Assembly: GCF_015461805.1 (NCBI RefSeq)
Contig: NZ_JACVZE010000001.1
Coordinates: 1,158,365 to 1,222,364 of the forward strand
Length of the DNA stretch: 64,000 nt
Direction: 5' to 3'
Source of the DNA: Pseudomonas pisciculturae
Lineage (GTDB): Bacteria; Pseudomonadota; Gammaproteobacteria; Pseudomonadales; Pseudomonadaceae
This document shows positions 16,372-22,961 of this stretch, one piece after another (the first letter of the stretch is position 1; each line of letters starts with the position of its first letter). The translations under genes and the position numbers were made by a program. A model generated the notes under the pieces. It did no database searches, was not told where the DNA came from, and saw nothing but the letters and a program-made list of their open reading frames with translations.

Positions 16372-18240
16372 ATGAGCCACCCCTCGCAATTCACCTTGCT
16401 GCGCACACGGCGCTTTCTGCCGTTTTTCATCACCCAGTTATTGGGCGCTTTCAACGACAACATCTTCAAGCAGTCGCTGATCCTCGCCATTCTCTACAAG
16501 CTGACCATCGACGGCGACCGCTCGATTTGGGTCAATCTGTGCGCATTGCTGTTTATCCTGCCGTTCTTTCTGTTCTCGGCACTGGCCGGGCAGTTTGGTG
16601 AAAAATTCAACAAGGACGCGTTGATCCGCGCGATCAAGATCGGCGAGATCGTGATCATGGCCGTGGGCGCCGCCGGCTTTCTGACCAACCATCTGGAGCT
16701 GATGCTGCTGGCGCTGTTTGCCATGGGCACCCACTCGGCGCTGTTCGGCCCGGTGAAGTACTCGATCATGCCCCAGGCCCTGCACGAGGATGAGCTGGTG
16801 GGCGGTAACGGCCTGGTGGAAATGGGCACGTTTTTGGCGATCCTGGCGGGCACTATTGGCGCGGGGATCATGATGTCGTCCACGCACTATGCGCCAGTAG
16901 TGGCGGTGGCGATTGTTGGCGTGGCGGTGTTGGGCTACCTGGCCAGCCGCAGTATTCCGCGGGCGGCAGCCTCGACCCCGCAGCTTCGATTGAACTGGAA
17001 TATCTTCAGCGAATCCTGGGCCACCTTGCGCCTTGGTTTGGGGCAGACGCCAGCGGTGTCGCGTTCCATCGTCGGTAACTCGTGGTTCTGGTTTGTCGGT
17101 GCGATCTACCTGACGCAGATCCCGGCCTATGCCAAGGAATGGTTGTACGGCGACGAAACCGTCGTAACGCTGATACTCACCGTGTTCTCGGTAGGCATCG
17201 CGCTGGGTTCAATGCTCTGCGAAAAACTCTCCGGCCGTAAGGTGGAAATCGGCCTGGTGCCTTTCGGCTCGTTTGGCCTGACGGTGTTCGGTCTGCTGCT
17301 GTGGTGGCATTCGGGCGGTTTCCCGCAGAATGTGCAGCCCAACGACTGGCTGGCGGTGCTCAGCTACGGCCAGGCCTGGTGGGTATTGGCGGATATCCTC
17401 GGGCTGGGCGTGTTCGGTGGCTTCTATATCGTGCCACTGTATGCGCTGATCCAATCGCGCACCGCCGAGCACGAGCGCGCGCGGGTGATTGCGGCCAACA
17501 ACATCCTCAACGCGTTGTTCATGGTGGTGTCGGCAATTGTGTCGATCGTGCTGCTCAGCGTCGCGAAGCTGTCGATCCCCGAGCTGTTCCTGGTGGTGTC
17601 GTTGCTCAACATCGCGGTGAACACCTACATCTTCAAGATCGTCCCCGAGTTCACAATGCGTTTCATGATCTGGCTGCTCAGCCATTCCATGTACCGCGTG
17701 GAGCATCGCAACCTGGAGGCCATCCCGGATGAAGGCGCGGCGTTGCTGGTGTGCAACCACGTGTCGTTTGTGGATGCGCTGTTGATTGGCGGCGCAGTGC
17801 GTCGGCCGATTCGCTTTGTCATGTACTACAAGATTTACCGTTTGCCGGTGCTGAATTTTATCTTTCGTACAGCTGGGGCGATTCCGATTGCCGGGCGTAA
17901 TGAAGATATCCAGATCTACGAAAAGGCCTTCACGCGGATTGCCCAGTACCTGAAGGAAGGGGAGTTGGTGTGCATCTTCCCGGAGGGCAAGTTGACTGCC
18001 GACGGTGAGATGAACGAGTTTCGCGGCGGGGTGACGCGGATTCTGGAGGAGGCGCCGGTACCGGTGGTTCCGCTGGCATTGCAGGGTTTGTGGGGGAGCT
18101 TTTTCAGTCGTGATCCGAAGAAGGGGTTTCTGCATCGAATCTGGTCGCGGGTGGTGTTGGTGGCGGGGGAGCCGGTGGATGGGCCGACGCCTGCGAGGTT
18201 GCAAGAGGTGGTGGGTGAGTTGCGGGGGAGTGTCAGGTAG
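16372..18240 (+). CDS. MFS transporter-PlsC acyltransferase fusion
   Basis: A 622-residue fusion. Residues 1-430 form an LplT-like MFS transporter (FLPFFITQLLGAFNDNIFKQ at the start). Residues 445-622 form a PlsC/LPLAT acyltransferase with NHVSFVD (HX4D, His463-Asp468), a RNEDIQIYEKAF block and FPEGK (536-540). In the related Aas/LplT system lysophospholipids are flipped inward and reacylated; this protein joins the flippase-like and acyltransferase parts but lacks the acyl-ACP synthetase domain of long Aas fusions. The role in phospholipid recycling is inferred. RBS-like GGACG precedes ATG 16372. Confidence 0.88.
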   Translation: MSHPSQFTLLRTRRFLPFFITQLLGAFNDNIFKQSLILAILYKLTIDGDRSIWVNLCALLFILPFFLFSALAGQFGEKFNKDALIRAIKIGEIVIMAVGAAGFLTNHLELMLLALFAMGTHSALFGPVKYSIMPQALHEDELVGGNGLVEMGTFLAILAGTIGAGIMMSSTHYAPVVAVAIVGVAVLGYLASRSIPRAAASTPQLRLNWNIFSESWATLRLGLGQTPAVSRSIVGNSWFWFVGAIYLTQIPAYAKEWLYGDETVVTLILTVFSVGIALGSMLCEKLSGRKVEIGLVPFGSFGLTVFGLLLWWHSGGFPQNVQPNDWLAVLSYGQAWWVLADILGLGVFGGFYIVPLYALIQSRTAEHERARVIAANNILNALFMVVSAIVSIVLLSVAKLSIPELFLVVSLLNIAVNTYIFKIVPEFTMRFMIWLLSHSMYRVEHRNLEAIPDEGAALLVCNHVSFVDALLIGGAVRRPIRFVMYYKIYRLPVLNFIFRTAGAIPIAGRNEDIQIYEKAFTRIAQYLKEGELVCIFPEGKLTADGEMNEFRGGVTRILEEAPVPVVPLALQGLWGSFFSRDPKKGFLHRIWSRVVLVAGEPVDGPTPARLQEVVGELRGSVR

Positions 18241-18261
18241 TTTTTGTGTTGGATGTACCGG

Positions 18262-18351
18262 CCACATCGGGGGCAAGCCCCCTCCCACATTTGACCGAGT
18301 TGTTCAGACGAGCGCGGTCTAGTGTGGGAGGGGGCTTGCCCCCGATGGCGG
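18262..18351. repeat. pair of REP elements in outward (reversed) arrangement
   Basis: Here CATCGGGGGCAAGCCCCCTCCCAC comes first (split: CATCGGGGGCAAGC, CCCCTCCCAC) and GTGGGAGGGGGCTTGC with CCCCGATGGCGG second. The arms point the opposite way from the other REPINs in this window. Confidence 0.85.
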
Positions 18352-18358
18352 TAGTAGC

Positions 18359-18673
18359 CTAAGTACTAATCTTGAGGCCGATAAGCCCGCAGATAATCAA
18401 CGCCACACTGGCCAACCGAAACAACGCCATGGATTCCCCAAACAGGATAATCCCGGCAATCACTGTGCCCACGGCGCCCACGCCAGTCCAGATCGCATAA
18501 GCAGTGCCCAGGGGCAACTCCTTCATGGCCAGCCCCAGCAGGCCGAGGCTGACGGCCATGGCAGCGATCGTCAGGGCGGTAGGCAATGGCTTGCTGAAGC
18601 CGTCGGTGTACTTCAAGCCAACGGCCCAGCCAACTTCAAACAACCCGGCAAAAAACAGAATGATCCAGGACAT
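18359..18673 (-). CDS. gdx: guanidinium exporter Gdx (SugE, SMR family)
   Basis: A 104-residue protein with four transmembrane helices, strongly resembling E. coli SugE/Gdx: it begins [20 protein letters not shown] with the conserved Glu13, and has [17 protein letters not shown] and LIGLKIST. Gdx proteins are dual-topology dimers that export guanidinium in exchange for protons. The identity is reinforced by the guanidine-II riboswitch directly upstream (18678-18745) and an AGAGGGG ribosome binding site 5 bases before the ATG. Confidence 0.95.
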   Translation of the reverse strand: MSWIILFFAGLFEVGWAVGLKYTDGFSKPLPTALTIAAMAVSLGLLGLAMKELPLGTAYAIWTGVGAVGTVIAGIILFGESMALFRLASVALIICGLIGLKIST

Positions 18674-18677
18674 GATG

Positions 18678-18745
18678 ACCCCTCTATAGACGTGGGGTCG
18701 TCCCCGGATTAGGCGCTTGAGAGCGTCGCGAGGTCGTCCCCGCGA
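18678..18745 (-). promoter_or_regulatory. guanidine-II riboswitch (mini-ykkC)
   Basis: On the minus strand are two hairpins, each closed by an ACGA tetraloop: GCGGGG-ACGA-CCTCGC (18743-18728) and GGGG-ACGA-CCCC (18705-18694). The linker and a ribosome binding site AGAGGGG at 18685-18679 follow. Paired ACGR-loop stem-loops upstream of sugE are the defining form of the guanidine-II class, in which guanidinium dimerises the loops and frees the translation start. Confidence 0.9.
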
Positions 18746-18778
18746 AGCTCCGTAGAGTGCCGAACATTGATCCGGGGA

Positions 18779-19744
18779 TCAAGTTTGCGGGGTGTTTTCC
18801 AGAACGCGACGGTCTTCCTTTTCGCTCATGCGGCGGAAGTAAGTCGACAGCAGTGCCCCGGAAATATTGTGCCAGACGCTGAACAGCGCACTCGGCACCG
18901 CCGCCAGTGGCGAGAAGTGCGCGCTGGCCAATGCGGCCCCCAGCCCGGAGTTCTGCATGCCCACTTCCAGCGCCAGCGACTTGCGCTGGGCCAATGGCAA
19001 CTTGAACACGCGGCCGGTAAAGTAGCCCAGCAGATAACCGAAGCTGTTGTGCAGCATGACCACAGCCATGATCAGCAGGCCCGACTCGGCGATCTTCGCC
19101 TGGCTGGCGGCGACCACTGCGGCAACGATGATCACGATGCTCACCACCGACACCAGCGGCAACACGTCCACGGCATGGCGGACCTTTTCACCCAGCACGC
19201 GTTGCGCCACTACGCCCAGCACGATCGGCAGCAGCACCACTTGCAGGATCGACCAGAACAACTCCATGAACGACACCGGCAACCAGGCCGACGCCAGCAG
19301 CCAGATCAGCGCCGGTGTGAGCAGCGGGGCGAGGAGGGTGGTGACGGCAGCGATAGCCACCGACAACGCCAGGTCGCCACGGGCCAGCCAGGTCATGACG
19401 TTGGACGAAGTGCCACTTGGGCAGCAACCGACCAGGATCACACCGACGGCAATTTCTGGCGGCAGGTTAAACGCCTGGCACAGCAACCAGGCCACGCCCG
19501 GCATGATCACAAAGTGCGCGACCACGCCCAATGCCACACGCCATGGATGGCGGGCGACCTCGGCGAAGTCATCAATTTTGAGGGTCAGCCCCATGCCGAA
19601 CATCACCAGGCCCAGCAGCGGCACGATGGCGGTTTTCAGGCCGATGAACCAGCTGGGTTCGAGGAACGCGAGCACCGCGAAGATCAGCACCCAGTAGGCG
19701 AAGGTATTGCCGACGAAGCGGCTGAGTGCGGCGAGAGCGCGCAT
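18779..19744 (-). CDS. bile acid:sodium symporter family (BASS/PanS-like) transporter
   Basis: A 321-residue protein with about ten hydrophobic segments. It carries the family's two sodium-site/crossover motifs, CCPSGTSSNVMTWLARGD in helix 4 and EVGMQNSGLGAALA in helix 9. PanS/YocS relatives import pantothenate or related carboxylates with sodium; the substrate is not determined here. It precedes gdx on the same strand, but gdx has its own riboswitch leader. The start ATG at 19744 opens directly with MRALAALSRFVGNTFAYW. Confidence 0.88.
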   Translation of the reverse strand: MRALAALSRFVGNTFAYWVLIFAVLAFLEPSWFIGLKTAIVPLLGLVMFGMGLTLKIDDFAEVARHPWRVALGVVAHFVIMPGVAWLLCQAFNLPPEIAVGVILVGCCPSGTSSNVMTWLARGDLALSVAIAAVTTLLAPLLTPALIWLLASAWLPVSFMELFWSILQVVLLPIVLGVVAQRVLGEKVRHAVDVLPLVSVVSIVIIVAAVVAASQAKIAESGLLIMAVVMLHNSFGYLLGYFTGRVFKLPLAQRKSLALEVGMQNSGLGAALASAHFSPLAAVPSALFSVWHNISGALLSTYFRRMSEKEDRRVLENTPQT

Positions 19745-19790
19745 GGGATGTCCTTGTTGTTGGATTCTTGAAATGTAAATGCAATCAAAT

Positions 19791-19878
19791 GTGGGAGGGG
19801 GCTTGCTCCCGATGGCGGTGGATCAGCACATATTTCTGTTGACTGACACACTGCAATCGGGAGTAAGCCCCCTCCCAC
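19791..19878. repeat. REPIN (GTGGGAGGGGGCTTGC family)
   Basis: Two inverted REP arms (GTGGGAGGGGGCTTGCTCCC and its complement with one mismatch, GAGTAAGC) surround a short variable middle, between rdgC and the BASS transporter gene. Confidence 0.9.
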
Positions 19879-19897
19879 ATTTTGATCATCACAGGGC

Positions 19898-20818
19898 TTA
19901 GATGCCTTGTGGGGTCTCTTCACCGCCGAGGGCTTCAACCAGCGCCGGGATGAACTCGCCAAACGTCAGCATCATCAGCGTAAAGCTCGCATCCAGCTGG
20001 CCCAGGGCTTCGTCGCCGCCGTCCTGTTCAGCCTGGTCTTGCAGCAGGTCTTCGAATTTCAGGCGCTTGACGGTCATCTTGTCGTCGAGCATGAAGGACA
20101 ACTTGTCCTGCCAGGCCAGGGACAGCTGAGTCACGACTTTGCCGGTGGTCAGGTGCAGTTGGATCTCTTCGCCGGTCAGGTCCTGACGCTTGCAACGCAC
20201 GATGCCGCCGTCTTCGTGGGTGTCGCGCAGTTCGCATTCGTCGAGGACGAAGAAGTCATCGGCCGGTTTCTGGGTGGTGACCCAGTCAGTCATGATTGCG
20301 GTCGGCGCAGTTTTTACTGTGAGTGGGCGAACCGGCAGGGTGCCGATCACTTCACGCAGGGTCGACAGCAGGTCTTCGGCGCGTTTAGGGCTGGCCGAGT
20401 TCACCAGGATCAGGCCTTGTTTCGGCGCGATGGCGGCGAAGGTCGACGAGCGACGGATGAAGGCGCGCGGCAGGAAGGCCTGGATGATTTCATCCTTGAG
20501 CTGGTCGCGTTCCTTCTTATAGACCTTGCGCATTTGCTCGGCCTCTATTTCCTCTACCTTCTCTTTAAGTGCATCACGCACCACGCTGCCCGGCAAGATG
20601 CGTTCTTCCTTGCGCGCAGCGATCAGCAGGAAGTCGCCGCTGACGTGAACCAGGGGAGCGTCTTCACCTTTACCAAAAGGCGCGACGAAACCGTAAGTGG
20701 TCAACTCCTGGCTAGCACAAGGGCGCGCCAGTTTGGTGGCCATTGCAGTTTCCAACGCCTCGGCATCAACAGGCAGATCTTGGGTCAGGCGATAGATAAG
20801 CAGGTTCTTGAACCACAT
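19898..20818 (-). CDS. rdgC: recombination-associated protein RdgC
   Basis: A 306-residue protein starting [20 protein letters not shown], the conserved RdgC N-terminus, and containing [19 protein letters not shown] and ESPPRAF-region equivalents ([29 protein letters not shown]). RdgC forms a ring-shaped dimer on double-stranded DNA and limits RecA-driven recombination. ATG 20818 is preferred over the upstream 20842, because AAGGAGAG precedes it at correct spacing. Confidence 0.95.
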   Translation of the reverse strand: MWFKNLLIYRLTQDLPVDAEALETAMATKLARPCASQELTTYGFVAPFGKGEDAPLVHVSGDFLLIAARKEERILPGSVVRDALKEKVEEIEAEQMRKVYKKERDQLKDEIIQAFLPRAFIRRSSTFAAIAPKQGLILVNSASPKRAEDLLSTLREVIGTLPVRPLTVKTAPTAIMTDWVTTQKPADDFFVLDECELRDTHEDGGIVRCKRQDLTGEEIQLHLTTGKVVTQLSLAWQDKLSFMLDDKMTVKRLKFEDLLQDQAEQDGGDEALGQLDASFTLMMLTFGEFIPALVEALGGEETPQGI

Positions 20819-20928
20819 GGGGTGAGTCTCTCCTTTATACAAAGGCGGGCATTATTGTCTTGATAACGTCTGAGGCCAACCCTGCCTAAGCCATTGGAAG
20901 GCCTCAAAAAAAAGATTTAAGAAAGTGC

Positions 20929-20957
20929 TTGCCAGACCTAGGGTCGCTCCGTAGAAT
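20929..20957 (+). promoter_or_regulatory. sigma-70 promoter of tRNA-Val/Asp unit 1
   Basis: TTGCCA (20929-20934), a 17-base spacer, then TAGAAT (20952-20957) and the discriminator GCGCGCC, as in the tRNA-Glu promoter at 2685. Confidence 0.8.
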
Positions 20958-20977
20958 GCGCGCCACACCGAGACGAA

Positions 20978-21053
20978 GGGTGATTAGCTCAGCTGGGAGA
21001 GCATCTGCCTTACAAGCAGAGGGTCGGCGGTTCGATCCCGTCATCACCCACCA
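20978..21053 (+). tRNA. tRNA-Val (UAC), copy 1
   Basis: 76 bases with encoded CCA: acceptor GGGTGAT/ATCACCC, anticodon TAC in the loop CTTACAA, T-arm GGTTCGATCC. Confidence 0.97.
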
Positions 21054-21072
21054 TTCGCCTCATGTGTTACGC

Positions 21073-21149
21073 GCAGCGGTAGTTCAGTCGGTTAGAATAC
21101 CGGCCTGTCACGCCGGGGGTCGCGGGTTCGAGTCCCGTCCGCTGCGCCA
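21073..21149 (+). tRNA. tRNA-Asp (GUC), copy 1
   Basis: 77 bases with encoded CCA: acceptor GCAGCGG/CCGCTGC, anticodon GTC in CTGTCAC, T-arm GGGTTCGAGTCCC. Nineteen bases after tRNA-Val. Confidence 0.97.
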
Positions 21150-21189
21150 TATTCGGTAACCTGGAACGCTGAACGCCAGGTCACCACAG

Positions 21190-21219
21190 AAAGCCCGCTT
21201 AATCGCGGGCTTTTCTTTG
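21190..21219 (+). terminator. terminator of tRNA-Val/Asp unit 1
   Basis: AAGCCCGC and GCGGGCTT form the stem with a short TTAATC loop, followed by TTCTTT. Confidence 0.8.
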
Positions 21220-21276
21220 TCCGAAATATGGCAAAAAATCGCGATTTAAACTTTTTTTAAATAAATTGCATTTAAA

Positions 21277-21306
21277 TCAAGACATTACGTTTTTTTGGTG
21301 TATGAT
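21277..21306 (+). promoter_or_regulatory. probable promoter of tRNA-Val/Asp unit 2
   Basis: TATGAT (21301-21306) with a GCGCCC discriminator. The -35 is weak (TCAAGA, 21277-21282) but is preceded by a very A/T-rich tract at 21236-21276, which could act as an UP element. Confidence 0.6.
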
Positions 21307-21325
21307 GCGCCCACACCGAAACGAA

Positions 21326-21401
21326 GGGTGATTAGCTCAGCTGGGAGAGCATCTGCCTTACAAGCAGAGGGTCGGCGGTTCGATCCCGTCATCACCCACC
21401 A
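21326..21401 (+). tRNA. tRNA-Val (UAC), copy 2
   Basis: Identical to the copy at 20978. Confidence 0.97.
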
Positions 21402-21420
21402 TTCGCTTCAAGTGTTACGC

Positions 21421-21497
21421 GCAGCGGTAGTTCAGTCGGTTAGAATACCGGCCTGTCACGCCGGGGGTCGCGGGTTCGAGTCCCGTCCGCTGCGCCA
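21421..21497 (+). tRNA. tRNA-Asp (GUC), copy 2
   Basis: Identical to the copy at 21073. The spacer to tRNA-Val differs from unit 1 at only two bases. Confidence 0.97.
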
Positions 21498-21536
21498 TAT
21501 TCGGTAACCTGGAACACTGAACGCCAGGTCACCACA

Positions 21537-21568
21537 AGAAGCCCGCTCATTGAGCGGGCTTTTTTTCG
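21537..21568 (+). terminator. terminator of tRNA-Val/Asp unit 2
   Basis: AGCCCGCTCA and TGAGCGGGCT pair and are followed by seven T. It also overlaps the last codons of the small leftward ORF at 21547. Confidence 0.85.
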
Positions 21569-21684
21569 TCTGGATTTTTTTCCTTGTACGTCTGGCGTGT
21601 GGCCAGGTGCTCAAAGCAGAAAGACGCAGTGCCGAACACGGCGATGATGGTCAGTACGAGCATGCCGAGGGTTGAGCTTTCCAC
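21547..21684 (-). CDS. candidate 45-residue single-pass membrane protein
   Basis: A small ORF with GTG start at 21684 preceded by TAGGAAAT. The translation begins VESSTLGMLVLTIIAVFGTA, one clear hydrophobic helix (residues about 6-24), then a polar charged tail ending NPDEKKPAQ. The final codons and stop lie inside the terminator of the opposing tRNA unit. No named family is recognised, and the alternative is that this is chance coding. Hydrophobic helix plus positively charged tail and a plausible ribosome binding site support it as a small membrane protein. Confidence 0.45.
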   Translation of the reverse strand: MESSTLGMLVLTIIAVFGTASFCFEHLATRQTYKEKNPDEKKPAQ

Positions 21685-21743
21685 GGTGATTTCCTACGGG
21701 CGATGGGGTAGGTGTTCACGGTAGAGGCGGGGTGAACGCGGCT

Positions 21744-21783
21744 CAATAGACCCGACGCAAACCTTACGACGCCGGGCCTATTG
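21744..21783 (-). terminator. imperfect hairpin downstream of the catalase-like gene
   Basis: CAATAG/CTATTG with further CCCG/CGGG and CG/CG pairs, interrupted by two symmetric mismatches, forms a long stem 12 bases after the stop at 21795. There is no T-run, so it may be an mRNA 3' end stabiliser rather than an intrinsic terminator. Confidence 0.45.
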
Positions 21784-21794
21784 TTACGCACTCT

Positions 21795-22961
21795 TTACGG
21801 GGCGTTACGGCTGTGGCGGTAGTCGCTCACGGCTTCGTACACCGCCTTGCGCAAGCGGTTGATGCCGCCGATAGGCCGGTGTTCTGCTACGCCAAACCAT
21901 GGGTTGAACGACTGGTTGTCGCACGCCAGGTTCAATTGCGGGGTGTCGAAGTCCTGCGCAGGGATTTTCACCTTGGCCACGGTTTCAAACGGCGCATCGC
22001 TCTCTTTCCATTCGATGCTGGTGTCTTCGATCGGCATGAATTTTTGCGGGTTCTGCCGCTGGATCTGCAGCACAAAACACGCCGGTACGCGGTCGGTGGA
22101 GAGCTGTTGGCTCAAGGCACTGCGAAGGAAGTTCGGCAGGTCCTGGTTCTGTTTGGGCAGTGCGTATTCCGGGCAGCTTTGTGGGTCGGGCGCGACGCGG
22201 AATTTGGCATTGGCCGCACCGAACTTGTAGGGCGATACCGAAAAGTAGGTGGTCTGCGTCGGGCTCGCCGGTGCGGGGGCCAGGGTCGCCAGGGCGATAA
22301 ACAAATGACGCACCTGCCAACTGCGCGGGTCGATTGTGGGAAAGAACGCCAGCACCTTTTTGCCGTCTGCTTGAGCACCGATGTTCTGCGCGTATTCCGC
22401 CACATCGCTGACAAAAAAGTTCGGGTGGCTGAACATCACAAAATCCTGTTCCGTGCGCGATTGCTGGTCGGCCAGCAACTGCTTGCCTGGCACATCCAGC
22501 AGCTTGAGCGCCATGCCCCGGGCATCGCGAATGCTGTCGAACTGCGGATAAGCGTTGCCGTTGGACAGCCGCATCACCGCCTGCCAGGTTTTGCCCGGCT
22601 CGGCGAACACGCCTTGGCGCAGTGCCGGGTCGAGATCGGCCACCACGCTGACTTCGGCCTTCACGCAGCCGTGGGCCTTGGCATGCGCATCACGCAGGTA
22701 ACGCGTGCCTTCGCGGTGCTGGTCGACGATGCGCACTGCCGTCTGGATGATGCCTTGGGTCATTGCCGCTTCGCCCGGCGGGATCTGTTCATTGGGCGAC
22801 ACCGGGCCGTTGTGCTGCCAGGCGTACCAGGCGCTGGCGCCCAGCCAGCCGAGCAGGCCCAGGCCCACCAACCACAGCAGGGTCTTGCCGAGAAACGCGC
22901 CGATCCGCAGCCATAGGCGGGCGAGCAGGGAAGGTCGGTCGTAGGGGGATCGAATCATCAT
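21795..22961 (-). CDS. membrane-anchored catalase-family protein (SrpA-like)
   Basis: A 388-residue protein with an N-terminal membrane helix (about residues 22-48) followed by a reduced catalase fold: VMRLSNGNAYPQFDSIRDARGMALKLL resembles the catalase haem-pocket strand RDxRGxAxKF, and FFVSDVAEYAQ follows. It is shorter than true catalases and lacks an obvious Asn-containing distal motif in standard form, so peroxidase or lipid-hydroperoxide activity is as likely as catalase activity. Its start overlaps the stop of the di-haem cytochrome gene (22958-22961), so the two are an operon and may exchange electrons at the periplasmic face. Confidence 0.8.
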   Translation of the reverse strand: MMIRSPYDRPSLLARLWLRIGAFLGKTLLWLVGLGLLGWLGASAWYAWQHNGPVSPNEQIPPGEAAMTQGIIQTAVRIVDQHREGTRYLRDAHAKAHGCVKAEVSVVADLDPALRQGVFAEPGKTWQAVMRLSNGNAYPQFDSIRDARGMALKLLDVPGKQLLADQQSRTEQDFVMFSHPNFFVSDVAEYAQNIGAQADGKKVLAFFPTIDPRSWQVRHLFIALATLAPAPASPTQTTYFSVSPYKFGAANAKFRVAPDPQSCPEYALPKQNQDLPNFLRSALSQQLSTDRVPACFVLQIQRQNPQKFMPIEDTSIEWKESDAPFETVAKVKIPAQDFDTPQLNLACDNQSFNPWFGVAEHRPIGGINRLRKAVYEAVSDYRHSRNAP

